32,744 nucleotides of DNA from Clostridia bacterium. GTDB lineage: Bacteria > Bacillota > Clostridia > Saccharofermentanales > Saccharofermentanaceae. The position numbers and the translations under genes were made by a program. A model generated the notes under the pieces. The model did no database searches. It saw only the letters and a program-made list of their open reading frames with translations, and was not told the origin of the DNA. Position 1 is the first letter of the stretch, and each line of letters begins with the position of its first letter. The stretch spans positions 1 through 32,744 of the forward strand of contig JAEEIT010000119.1 in the NCBI GenBank assembly GCA_016281535.1. The letters are read 5' to 3'. Below are positions 25,416-32,744 of this stretch, one piece after another.

Positions 25416-26534
25416 CTACTTCTTCTGCTTGAAGGAGAGTAGGACGAGCAGGCGGAGGGTCTCGATGATGCGGGCGCGCGACTTCGCATCCACGGCCTTG
25501 GTGGCATCGATGATGTGCGACATTTTCACGGCCCAACTGCTGTCGGGGCGGAAGATGTTGCTCGCGCCGGAAGAGGTCGCGATGTGGTAGAGCATCTCCG
25601 TGAAGCTCTCGCGCTCCTCGAAGGACTGGTCGGACAGCCAGGTCCGGACCGCACCGATACGGTTCTCGGCGTTTTTGTCCCAGCCGGAGGCGTAGGAGAA
25701 GTCGTTGACGTCGATTTCCCAGGTAAAAGGACTGTGCTGCATGAGCCACAGTGCCTTGTTGTTTATGAATCGTGTGCCTGGCGCGCTCTCGAGGAGCATG
25801 CCGACGAAGGAGGAGGAGGGCACGAGGTGGTTCACATGCTCGCTGATCTTCTTGTATTCATCGGTCTCGTGGAGCTTGAAAGAGAAGCCCGGGCCGTCGA
25901 AGGAATAGACGTTGGTGATCCTGGACTTGACGGAGTCGGCACAGCTGGTGGCGGCGTAGATCGAGAGGTTCCCGCCTTTCGAATGGCCGCCGATCTGGAG
26001 AAGGACCTTCGGCGGGAGCTCGCGCGCCAGGTAATTCAGGTAGCGGGCGGCTTCTTCCTGCGCGGGGACGGGGTACTGGTAGGACAGCTGGAAATCTTCT
26101 TTCCAGCCGATCAGGGTGCCGTCGGTTCCGCGGTAGCCGATGAAACAGATGTCACCGGGAATGTGGAAACACATCGCCGCGAACTGGATCTGCTCTTTGT
26201 TGTCGGTGTGGGCACAGAGGTGCGAGACGGAAACGTCTTTGAAACGGGGGCTTCTCCGCAGGAAGTCGATCATCTTGAGGTTGTTGGCCGTGTCCGCCGC
26301 ATACTGCCCGAAGAGCGGCATCTCGGAGGCGGCGGGCATGTCGGAAAACAGCATGGAGTCGGAGACCTGATACGGCCATTCACGGGTCCAGATATTGTGG
26401 AGAAGGTACTCCCACTGGAAGTAAGTCGCCTCGGCGAAGACAAGCGCGTCGATGGGGTTCATCGGGAACTGGTCGAAGGGGCGCCTCTCGGTTTCTACAT
26501 AATCCAGAATCGTGCTCAATACTCTGACCTCCAT
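25416..26534 (-). CDS. DUF2974 (Mbeg1-like) lipase-fold protein
   Basis: A 372-residue alpha/beta-hydrolase-type protein. The nucleophile elbow is GGHSKGGN (Ser185), preceded by FIGYRGTDGTLIGWKEDF, the oxyanion and DUF2974 hallmark, and followed by SFDGPGFS. No signal peptide or membrane helix is seen, so it should be cytoplasmic; the substrate is unknown. The frame stays open 171 bases further upstream through a 21-bp tandem repeat (REECFSI units), but that part looks non-coding. I chose ATG 26534, where the conserved part begins, although its AAGGAC site is weak and close. A repeat-containing N-terminus starting at 26705 cannot be excluded. Confidence 0.72.
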   Translation of the reverse strand: MEVRVLSTILDYVETERRPFDQFPMNPIDALVFAEATYFQWEYLLHNIWTREWPYQVSDSMLFSDMPAASEMPLFGQYAADTANNLKMIDFLRRSPRFKDVSVSHLCAHTDNKEQIQFAAMCFHIPGDICFIGYRGTDGTLIGWKEDFQLSYQYPVPAQEEAARYLNYLARELPPKVLLQIGGHSKGGNLSIYAATSCADSVKSRITNVYSFDGPGFSFKLHETDEYKKISEHVNHLVPSSSFVGMLLESAPGTRFINNKALWLMQHSPFTWEIDVNDFSYASGWDKNAENRIGAVRTWLSDQSFEERESFTEMLYHIATSSGASNIFRPDSSWAVKMSHIIDATKAVDAKSRARIIETLRLLVLLSFKQKK

Positions 26535-26563
26535 GTCCTTGTGGCCTGTCGTGCCGTCCTTCC

Positions 26564-26647
26564 GGATGGAGAAGCACTCTTCCCGGAAGGAGAAGCACCC
26601 TTCACGGATGGAGAAGCACTCTTCACGAAAAGAGAAGCACTCTTCCC
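26564..26647. repeat. Four tandem 21-bp repeats upstream of the DUF2974 gene
   Basis: Units at 26564, 26585, 26606 and 26627 share GGA-x-GGAGAAGCACTCTTC; each contains the small palindrome GAAG-CACT-CTTC. Inside each is AGAAGCAC(T/C), one or two bases from the dispersed AAAAGCACT word. The rest of the 26535-26881 gap is GC-rich with no gene seen. Confidence 0.85.
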
Positions 26648-26821
26648 GGAAGGGAACGAAAGACCATGCTCTAACCATTTTACCATGATTTCGGGAAGGC
26701 GGCACGGGCGGAGCGCGGCGCGCAGAAAAGGAGAGATGCGCGCGGTGCGAAAAAGAAACGGCCGCGCGCCCGGGGCCGCATGCCTCCGAGGGACGGTGCG
26801 CCGCGCGAAGCGGACCGGCGG

Positions 26822-26853
26822 TGCTACAATCGGGCGCCGTCCTGTGCTACAAT
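26822..26853 (+). promoter_or_regulatory. Duplicated extended -10 elements before the 7TM GGDEF-EAL gene
   Basis: TGCTACAAT occurs twice, with TACAAT at 26825-26830 and 26848-26853, 23 bp apart. Each fits an extended -10; no -35 is obvious. Confidence 0.45.
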
Positions 26854-26881
26854 ATAGGCAGAAACGAAAGGGGAGGAATGG

Positions 26882-28903
26882 ATGATGACCGGCGCATTGG
26901 CTTTCTCATACGCATATCCGATCAGTTCACTTCTGGTCCTCCTCGTGATACTTCTGCACTTCTTCAGCAAGCGCCAGCTCCCCGTGATCCGCAACCGCAT
27001 GTTCACGGTCGCCATCCTGCTCTCCTGCACGTACTCGGTCTTCGAAGTATTCACCACCATGGTACTGCGGCACTCCGAGAATGTCCCGGTGGCACTGGGA
27101 TACATGGTCCTGGTGATCTTCTACCTGCTCCGCATGTCCTTCCCGGTCCTGATGATCCTGCACACACTCTCGATCACCCAGGACCTCAAGACCCGGAATT
27201 TCTGGGCGATTGCAACCATGATGATCCCGACCGCATTCTGCTCGGCCGTGATCCTCTCGAGCCCCCTCTCCGGCCTGATCTTCTATAAAGAGAACGGAAC
27301 ATTCCTCCGCGGCGAACTCTTCTTCGGCATATACCTGGTACACGCGCTGGCCGCCATCGCCTGCATGGTCGCTGTCGTCCTGCGCCGCACCCGCTTCGAC
27401 CACGGACAGTTCCTGACGGTAGGCGCCTATGTCCTCCTGAACTGCACAGCCTGCGTGATCGAGATCTTCCGCCCGAACGCCAACATCTCCTCGGTCGCCA
27501 TCGCCACCGCCATGCTCGTGGCGTTCCTGTCGCTCCCCGATGAGAAATCCATGACCGACCACCTGACCGGACTTCTCAATCTCGACGCCATGATGAGCTA
27601 CATCGACGAGCTGATCGCACGCGAGACAAGGTATTACGTCATCGTCATGAAAGTCGAGAACATCCGCCGCATCAACTCGATCTTCGGATACACCATCGGA
27701 AGCCTGACGCTTAAGAAAGTGGCGTCATTCCTGTCGAATTTCTCGCCGGAACTCCGAAGCGGGAAGGGCGGCGCCGCAGACGCCAGACGTCTCCAGAGAG
27801 ACTTCCCGCCGGCCTGGGCCTTCCGCCTCATGAGTAACCAGTTCGCCATCGTCAGCACAGACGAGCGGACCCACGAGAAAGTCTTAAGCCTCCTGCAGAA
27901 AGGCTTCGAAGACCCGTGGACCATCCGCGGCCTGGAGCTCAACCTCACACTCACCTCCGCAGAAATGAAAGACGTCAGTGCTTTTGGATCGGGAGAAGAG
28001 CTGTATAAGGTGGTAGAGATCATGCTGCCGTCGGTGCCGAAGGGCGACACGGTGACACTGAGCGAGCGCGAACTCGAGCGGATCGAGAAGCACATCCGTC
28101 TCGAGGCTTCTCTGGAAAAAGCACTGGATGCGAATCAGCTGGATATCCGTTTCCAGCCGGTGCTGTCCCTGAGCAGCGGACGGTTCACGAAAGTAGAAGC
28201 ACTCGTGCGTTTCGAGTCCGAGGAGTGGGGAGACGTGCCACCGTCGGAATTCATCCCCATCGCGGAGAAGCGGGGACTGGGCGCGAAGGTCGACGAATTC
28301 GTCCTGCGCAGGACCTGCGAATGGCTTAAAGACGCATCGGATGTGGAGTTGGACTACGTCAGCATCAACATCTCGGTGACGGACTTCATCAGCGCGGCTT
28401 TCCCCGGGAAACTGTGCTCGATCCTCAAGGAATACGGCGTGCCGTATAAGAAGATCATGCTCGAGATCTCGGAGGCAGCGGTGAAGTCGACGGTACTGCT
28501 GATGCTGCAGAATATGAGTTTCCTGTCCGCCATGGGTGTGGGATTCACGATGGACGGCGTGCCGCTCAGCGCAGGCGATCTGGCGCAGTTGTCCGTGCTG
28601 CCGATCTCGGTGCTGAAGCTCGACCGGAGCGTGGTCGAGGAGGTCGAATCGTCGCCGAAGGCGCGGATACTCTTCGAGAACATGATCGATCTTCTCCGGA
28701 AGATGGAGATACAGTCCGTCGTCGTCGGCGCGGAGATGGCGTCCTCGGCAGCGTGGATCGAGGGGTGCCGCCCGGATATGGTGCAGGGCTTCCACTACGC
28801 ACGGCCGATGGACGGCGGGTCCTGCCTGGCCTTCATCCGTAAGGCGAATTCCCAGGCGCCGAGAAAGCCCGGCATCGATAACGTCATCACGGTTTCCGAT
28901 TAA
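26882..28903 (+). CDS. 7TM protein with degenerate GGDEF and EAL domains
   Basis: A 673-residue protein with seven membrane helices in about residues 8-215, a GGDEF-like domain (about 228-385) and an EAL domain (about 415-655). The GGDEF signature is replaced by RLMSNQF, so cyclase activity is not expected. In the EAL domain E439-A-L-V-R, SINIS and LKLD are kept, but the DDFG loop reads MDGVP (Asp558 kept, second Asp now Gly559) and the AEG block reads VVGAEMAS, shifting or losing the catalytic Glu. It is probably a c-di-GMP-binding or silent signalling protein controlled by its 7TM sensor. GGGAGG precedes the start; ATG 26885 is an equal alternative. Two AAAAGCACT words lie 140 bp apart in it. 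Confidence 0.85.
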   Translation: MMTGALAFSYAYPISSLLVLLVILLHFFSKRQLPVIRNRMFTVAILLSCTYSVFEVFTTMVLRHSENVPVALGYMVLVIFYLLRMSFPVLMILHTLSITQDLKTRNFWAIATMMIPTAFCSAVILSSPLSGLIFYKENGTFLRGELFFGIYLVHALAAIACMVAVVLRRTRFDHGQFLTVGAYVLLNCTACVIEIFRPNANISSVAIATAMLVAFLSLPDEKSMTDHLTGLLNLDAMMSYIDELIARETRYYVIVMKVENIRRINSIFGYTIGSLTLKKVASFLSNFSPELRSGKGGAADARRLQRDFPPAWAFRLMSNQFAIVSTDERTHEKVLSLLQKGFEDPWTIRGLELNLTLTSAEMKDVSAFGSGEELYKVVEIMLPSVPKGDTVTLSERELERIEKHIRLEASLEKALDANQLDIRFQPVLSLSSGRFTKVEALVRFESEEWGDVPPSEFIPIAEKRGLGAKVDEFVLRRTCEWLKDASDVELDYVSINISVTDFISAAFPGKLCSILKEYGVPYKKIMLEISEAAVKSTVLLMLQNMSFLSAMGVGFTMDGVPLSAGDLAQLSVLPISVLKLDRSVVEEVESSPKARILFENMIDLLRKMEIQSVVVGAEMASSAAWIEGCRPDMVQGFHYARPMDGGSCLAFIRKANSQAPRKPGIDNVITVSD

Positions 28904-28996
28904 GAAGGGCGGGGCGCCGCCGCGCGCCCGTATGGATCCCGCGCCGCACCTTACCCTCCCGTGCCGCACCGCGCTGCACACGAACGAAGACAGAAG

Positions 28997-29045
28997 AAAA
29001 CCCCGTGGGTCACACGCTTGTGAAGCATGACACCACGGGGTTTTT
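28997..29045. terminator. Bidirectional terminator between GGDEF-EAL gene and aquaporin
   Basis: CCCCGTGG/CCACGGGG plus GTCA/TGAC with one bulge, flanked by AAAA on the left and TTTTT on the right, so it can terminate transcription from both convergent genes. The 90 bp before it are GC-rich with nothing else seen. Confidence 0.88.
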
Positions 29046-29112
29046 AGATTCTTCATGGAAGCTCCGGGAAGGACCGGGGATTTGCGCTTCTCCGCTCCTT
29101 CGGAAAGAGAAA

Positions 29113-29808
29113 TTACTTCTTCTCTTCTACCTTCTTCGCCTCTTCCTTCTTCGCCGGATCAAGGAAGCGATAGATGATCGCAGCCAATGCACCACCGAAG
29201 AGCGGTCCGACGATGAATACCCATACATTCTGCAGCGCGTCGCCGCCGGCGAAGATAGCCGGTCCGATGCTTCTTGCAGGGTTGACGGATGTGCCGGTGA
29301 AGGCGATACCGAGGATGTGTACCAGTGTCAGGGAAAGACCGATGACCAGACCTGCGATGGCACCGTTCTCGATCTTCGATGTGACGCCGAGGATCGCGAA
29401 GATGAATACGAATGTCAGGATCACTTCGATACCGAGGGACTTCACCACGCTCTCGTCATAGAGACCATTGACGCCGAGGCCACAGTCCTTGCCGAGGAAA
29501 GCCACGAGTGCGAATCCGCCTGCGGTAGCGCCGACGACCTGGGAGCAGATATAAAGGAGCAGATCCTTTATGTTGAGCTTGCCGTTAATGAACATAGCCA
29601 GAGAAACGGCCGGGTTGATGTGGCAGCCGGAAATGTTGCCGACAGAGTAGGCCATGGCCACGATGACCAGACCGAATGCGAAAGCGGTAGCCAGATAAGC
29701 CGCCGGTCTTTCGAGACTGCAGCCGGTAACAACTGCTGTTCCACAGCCGAAGAAAACCAGTACGAAAGTACCGATGATCTCAGCGATGTACTTTTTTAAA
29801 GATTCCAT
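29113..29808 (-). CDS. aqpZ: Aquaporin, AqpZ-like
   Basis: A 231-residue major intrinsic protein with six helices and both NPA motifs (HINPAVS and SVNPARS). The His in SLTLVHILGI and the Arg of the second NPA give the narrow filter of water channels, so water rather than glycerol transport is likely. The C-terminus is a short Lys/Glu-rich tail. TAGGAGG precedes the ATG. It is transcribed alone, converges on the GGDEF-EAL gene and diverges from the MBL hydrolase. Confidence 0.93.
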   Translation of the reverse strand: MESLKKYIAEIIGTFVLVFFGCGTAVVTGCSLERPAAYLATAFAFGLVIVAMAYSVGNISGCHINPAVSLAMFINGKLNIKDLLLYICSQVVGATAGGFALVAFLGKDCGLGVNGLYDESVVKSLGIEVILTFVFIFAILGVTSKIENGAIAGLVIGLSLTLVHILGIAFTGTSVNPARSIGPAIFAGGDALQNVWVFIVGPLFGGALAAIIYRFLDPAKKEEAKKVEEKK

Positions 29809-29879
29809 ATTACGACCTCCTATTTCAAAATTCTATTTACCTATGGTATAAGTTTAGCACGTGCGCAGTATGAATGGCA

Positions 29880-29888
29880 TGTTATAAT
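29880..29888 (+). promoter_or_regulatory. Extended -10 promoter for the MBL hydrolase and MATE genes
   Basis: TGTTATAAT is a perfect extended -10, 36 bp before the ATG at 29925. It excludes the earlier in-frame ATG at 29874. Confidence 0.6.
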
Positions 29889-29924
29889 CAAAATGTAAGA
29901 TTATTTCAAAGTGAGGGAAAAGAA

Positions 29925-30569
29925 ATGCTCGATCCGATTTCGATCAATATCCACAGCAGTATTAAGATTGCCGATGCAAAAGCGCTGTACTTCGATCCTT
30001 TCCGGATCACGGAAGAGAATCACGATGCGGATGTGATCTTCGTGACACATGATCACTACGACCATTTCTCGCCGGAAGATATCGCGAAAGTCATGAAGGC
30101 GGACACCGTCTTCGTCGCGCCTGCTTCTACGTCGGCGCTGATCCGGAAGGCATTTCCTGTCCCGGAAGAAAGACTCCTCACCGTCGCTCCCGGCGAGGCA
30201 ACCGAAGTTCTGGGCGTGCCGGTAGAGGTCATCGCATCCTATAACCCCGGGAAGCGGTTCCATCCGAAGGAACAGGGGTGGGTCGGATACGTCGTTACCC
30301 TGGGCGGCATCCGCTACTACGTATGCGGCGATATGGATATTACCGAAGAAGGAAAGAACGTCCGCTGCGACGTGCTCCTTGTTCCCTGTGGCGGCACATA
30401 TACCATGGACTATAAAGAAGCGGCAGAATTTACCGGATATCTCCGGCCGAAGTACGTCGTCCCGACACACTACGGCGACCCGGTCGGCGAAAAGACATGC
30501 GGCAGTGCTTTTGCCGAAGAAATAAAGAAAACATCACCCCAGACACAGGTAGTCATTAAAATCAGATGA
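29925..30569 (+). CDS. MBL-fold metallo-hydrolase
   Basis: A 214-residue metallo-beta-lactamase-fold hydrolase. The metal motif THDHYDH (H42, H44, D46, H47) is complete, and GDMD and the C-terminal PTHYGDP provide further ligands. It resembles the UPF0173/UlaG-like branch of cytoplasmic MBL hydrolases; the substrate is unknown. GAGGG precedes the ATG at 29925 and the promoter lies between this and an earlier ATG. The stop overlaps the start of the MATE gene by 4 bp (ATGA), so the two are co-translated. One AGTGCTTTT word encodes Ser194-Ala-Phe and one AAAAGCGCT variant lies at 29978. Confidence 0.85.
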   Translation: MLDPISINIHSSIKIADAKALYFDPFRITEENHDADVIFVTHDHYDHFSPEDIAKVMKADTVFVAPASTSALIRKAFPVPEERLLTVAPGEATEVLGVPVEVIASYNPGKRFHPKEQGWVGYVVTLGGIRYYVCGDMDITEEGKNVRCDVLLVPCGGTYTMDYKEAAEFTGYLRPKYVVPTHYGDPVGEKTCGSAFAEEIKKTSPQTQVVIKIR

Positions 30570-31945
30570 GAAACGAGACAACTTTTCCGGACCTCGACAA
30601 CCGCAAGGCCTTCTATCGCGCCCTGCTGGTTCTCGTCGCGCCGATCATTTTCCAATATTTCATGTCCTCGCTGGTCACGGCGTCCGATGCTTTTATGCTC
30701 GGATTTCTCGACCAGGATTCGCTTTCGTCTGTCTCGCTGGCGGGGCAGGTCGCCTTCGTATTCTACCTCTTCGTGAATACGTTCATCACCGGCGCGACGG
30801 TGGTCGGCGCGCAGTACTGGGGCAAGCGGGACTTCCTGGCGATGGAGGACATCGTCGGCATCACCATGCGCTACTCGCTCCTGGCGGGGCTTATGTTCAC
30901 CCTGGCGGCGGAATTCTGTCCGGGGGTCCTGATGCGTGTCTTTACCAACGATCCGGTCATGATCGCGGGCGGCGTCAAGTACCTGCGCGTGGTCGCCATC
31001 TCCTATTTCCTGATGGCGTACTGTGACCCGTATCTGTGCATCATGAAGATCTGCGAGAGAACGACCTTGAGTTCCGTGATCGCATCCATCGGCGTCGTGA
31101 TCAACATCCTCCTCAACGCCGTATTTATCTTCGGCCTCGGACCGGCGCCGGAGATGGGCATCGAGGGAGCGGCGCTGGCTACGGTGATCTCCCGTGCGCT
31201 CGAGTGCGTGATGGTGTTCATCGCGGTGAAAAGAAGTGAAGTCACACCGCTCCGTCTCGAGAAACTGATCCGCATTTCCAAGAAGTTCCTCCACAAGGAT
31301 TTCTGGAAATATACGGTGCCGATCATGATCAACCAGTTCGGCTGGGGCGGTGGTGTCACGATGTATTCGGTCATTATGGGCCATCTCGGCAACGACGCCA
31401 CGGCGGCCAATTCCATCGCGGGCATCGTCCGTAACATCATCGCCAGTGTGTGCTGGGCGATGGCGACGGCGGCGGGCATCATCATCGGTAAGATGCTCGG
31501 GGCCGGGGAGCTGGAGAAGGCGAAACGCTGCGGCGGACGGTTCGTGCGGCTGTCGCTTCTGATCGGCGTGGGCTGTGGCCTGATCATCCTGGGTCTGACG
31601 CCGCTGGCGCTCATGATCCCGACGGATATGTCTCCGGTGGCCCATGGCTACATGAAGTGGATGCTCCTGATGGGCACATACTATATCATTGGAAATTCAC
31701 TGAATTCGACGGTGATCGGTGGTATCTTCCCGGCGGGCGGGGATACGAAGTTCGGCATGATCTGCGACTGCGTGACGCTCTGGTGCGTGGTCGTGCCGCT
31801 GGGACTGCTTGCGGCGTTCGTCTGGAAGCTTCCGGTGGTGGCGGTGGCGGCGGTGCTGACGCTGGATGAGTTTGTGAAGATTCCGGCGGTGTATCTGCAT
31901 TATGTGAAGTATAAGTGGGTGAAGAATATTACGCGGGACGAGTAA
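30566..31945 (+). CDS. MATE-family efflux transporter
   Basis: A 459-residue, 12-helix transporter in two similar halves. The N-terminus (LVAPIIFQYFMSSLVTASD) and the SLAGQ, TGATVVGAQYWGKRD and GAALATVISR blocks are typical of MATE proteins, which export cationic drugs or metabolites using Na+ or H+ gradients. It overlaps the MBL hydrolase stop by 4 bp and depends on that gene's translation. The substrate cannot be inferred. A strong terminator follows. Confidence 0.92.
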   Translation: MRNETTFPDLDNRKAFYRALLVLVAPIIFQYFMSSLVTASDAFMLGFLDQDSLSSVSLAGQVAFVFYLFVNTFITGATVVGAQYWGKRDFLAMEDIVGITMRYSLLAGLMFTLAAEFCPGVLMRVFTNDPVMIAGGVKYLRVVAISYFLMAYCDPYLCIMKICERTTLSSVIASIGVVINILLNAVFIFGLGPAPEMGIEGAALATVISRALECVMVFIAVKRSEVTPLRLEKLIRISKKFLHKDFWKYTVPIMINQFGWGGGVTMYSVIMGHLGNDATAANSIAGIVRNIIASVCWAMATAAGIIIGKMLGAGELEKAKRCGGRFVRLSLLIGVGCGLIILGLTPLALMIPTDMSPVAHGYMKWMLLMGTYYIIGNSLNSTVIGGIFPAGGDTKFGMICDCVTLWCVVVPLGLLAAFVWKLPVVAVAAVLTLDEFVKIPAVYLHYVKYKWVKNITRDE

Positions 31946-32013
31946 CTGTGCGAATGACCGCCTCGCGTCTTTCCCTCGCGACGAGCCGTCGCAGCGCATC
32001 TTTCAGAATAATT

Positions 32014-32103
32014 AGGAAGCGGACCAATATCTCTCCTGCGCCTCAGACAGTTTGCGCAAGCGCAAAACTCGGCGCCGTAGAGATTTGTTCCGCTTCCTTT
32101 TTT
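32014..32103 (+). terminator. Large branched terminator after the MATE gene
   Basis: Outer stem AGGAAGCGGA/TCCGCTTCCT (32014-32023 with 32089-32098), then ATCTCT/AGAGAT, with an inner hairpin AGTTTGCGC-AA-GCGCAAAACT, followed by TTTTTT. Its size and inner hairpin are unusual for a plain terminator. Confidence 0.8.
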
Positions 32104-32114
32104 GTTTCCTGAAC

Positions 32115-32163
32115 GAACGGCGCTGCGGCGTCCTCTTCTTCGGAAATGAACGGCGCTGCGGCG
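32115..32163. repeat. Direct repeat GAACGGCGCTGCGGCG
   Basis: The 16-mer occurs at 32115-32130 and 32148-32163, 33 bp apart, just after the MATE terminator. It lies in the 31946-32552 gap, which holds no gene I can support. Confidence 0.8.
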
Positions 32164-32188
32164 GCTTTTTCGCTGCGTGACATGGCGC

Positions 32189-32306
32189 GTCGCAGAAACG
32201 TCGTCGAAATGTCAAAAACTGCGACGAATTTGCGACGGAAGTGCTTTTGGCGAGGAAAAATGGAGGTTTGTCGCAGAAACGTCGCTGAAATGTCAAAAAC
32301 TGCGAC
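32189..32306. repeat. Two-unit, 81-bp-period inverted-repeat array upstream of gap
   Basis: GTCGCAG and CTGCGAC arms with a 23-nt loop occur at 32189-32225 and 32270-32306. The loops are nearly identical (GAAATGTCAAAAA shared), and both are followed by a TTTGCGACGG-like stretch. AGTGCTTTT at 32240 lies between the units. The layout echoes the array at 14767. Confidence 0.85.
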
Positions 32307-32451
32307 GGTTTTGCGACGGTGGTCTTGGAGATCGGAAGATGGGCAGACGTATGGAAATGGCTTCGAAATCAGAATGAAAATCATTTGGTTGTGAAAATGT
32401 ACGAAAATCAGATTATTTCCAGTTTTTTCGTCTTTTCGGGCTGAAATTTGA

Positions 32452-32480
32452 TTGTAATAAAAGGGATTCTGTTGTAGAAT
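32452..32480 (+). promoter_or_regulatory. Promoter of the glyceraldehyde-3-phosphate dehydrogenase gene
   Basis: TTGTAA (32452-32457) and TAGAAT (32475-32480) are 17 bp apart, giving a leader of about 65 nt. Confidence 0.6.
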
Positions 32481-32496
32481 TTTAACGGTGCGATTC

Positions 32497-32532
32497 TTGT
32501 GCACAAATTCATTAATTATCCCCATGAGGGGA
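32497..32532 (+). promoter_or_regulatory. Palindrome and small hairpin in the gap leader
   Basis: The perfect palindrome TTGTGCACAA (32497-32506) lies just after the expected start point, and TCCCC-ATGA-GGGGA (32518-32531) forms a small hairpin before the AGGAGG site. A repressor site or mRNA stabiliser is possible. Confidence 0.4.
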
Positions 32533-32540
32533 AAATATAG

Positions 32541-32744
<204 letters not shown>

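Larger units (their letters stand above)
864..32248. repeat. Dispersed 9-mer AAAAGCACT / AGTGCTTTT
   Basis: Exact copies start at 864, 10648, 12280, 19336, 22060, 27977, 30504 and 32240 (AGTGCTTTT on +) and at 14837, 14891, 14999, 15107, 16359, 20617, 25308 and 28117 (AAAAGCACT on +). Nine extend to CAGTGCTTTT. Variants AAAAGCGCT occur at 6491, 10161 and 29978. Copies lie in seven genes as well as in gaps. See the first finding. Confidence 0.9.

Noticed and set aside
864..32248. Chi or KOPS-type recombination or segregation word
   Set aside because: These are strand-biased; the 9-mer is split 8/8. Whole-genome data could reopen this.
32497..32506. Rex site in the gap leader
   Set aside because: Rex sites need TTGT and ACAA half-sites with a longer spacer, about 18 bp in all; this palindrome is only 10 bp.

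Overview
The window looks like a chromosomal segment of a moderately GC-rich Firmicute of class Clostridia, probably a gut, rumen or digester anaerobe. The basis is AGGAGG-type ribosome binding sites before most genes, sigma-A promoters, a lipoprotein serpin, a DUF1836 regulator, an NfeD/flotillin pair, a clostridial TFIIB-type zinc-ribbon family and an NrtR-controlled NAD salvage operon. I cannot name the genus. No rRNA, tRNA, insertion sequence, prophage or CRISPR array was seen.

Layout. At 1-1770 are the tail of one TFIIB-type zinc-ribbon protein, its terminator and a complete tandem paralog. At 1836-8349 are a GH1 beta-glucosidase (-), a GT4 glycosyltransferase (+), a membrane protein with degenerate GGDEF-EAL domains (-) and cardiolipin synthase (+). 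At 8394-10570 is the minus-strand operon nrtR, NadR-type NMN adenylyltransferase, pnuC, with a palindromic operator over its promoter. At 10749-14632 are a tandem-PPK2 polyphosphate:AMP phosphotransferase and an aconitase-superfamily hydratase, followed by a strong terminator and a seven-unit 54-bp hairpin array. At 15365-20271 are a lipoprotein serpin, an ASCH-domain protein, a large DUF3298-like lipoprotein and a lysophospholipase-like hydrolase. At 20414-24985 are a polytopic membrane protein and a three-gene unit of DUF1836 regulator, His-rich NfeD protein and flotillin. At 25416-31945 are a second hairpin array, a DUF2974 lipase-like protein, a 7TM protein with degenerate GGDEF-EAL domains, an AqpZ-like aquaporin, and an MBL-fold hydrolase translationally coupled to a MATE transporter. 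The window ends in a repeat-rich 600-bp gap and the first 64 codons of GAPDH.

Most of the genes are housekeeping: membrane lipid and surface functions (GT4, cls, lipases, flotillin/NfeD), NAD salvage, nucleotide and phosphate metabolism, and carbohydrate use. Two EAL proteins with altered catalytic residues suggest c-di-GMP sensing or scaffolding more than hydrolysis.

The most unusual signal is not a gene. The 9-mer AAAAGCACT (reverse complement AGTGCTTTT) occurs 16 times by my reading, 12 of them outside one tandem array, evenly on both strands and both inside and between genes. Well under one copy is expected by chance. Three more copies differ only as AAAAGCGCT. This is the behaviour of a DNA uptake sequence or another genome-wide recognition word, and I know of none described in Firmicutes. 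Several intergenic arrays of inverted-repeat units (14767-15129, 25141-25378, 32189-32306) carry the same word.
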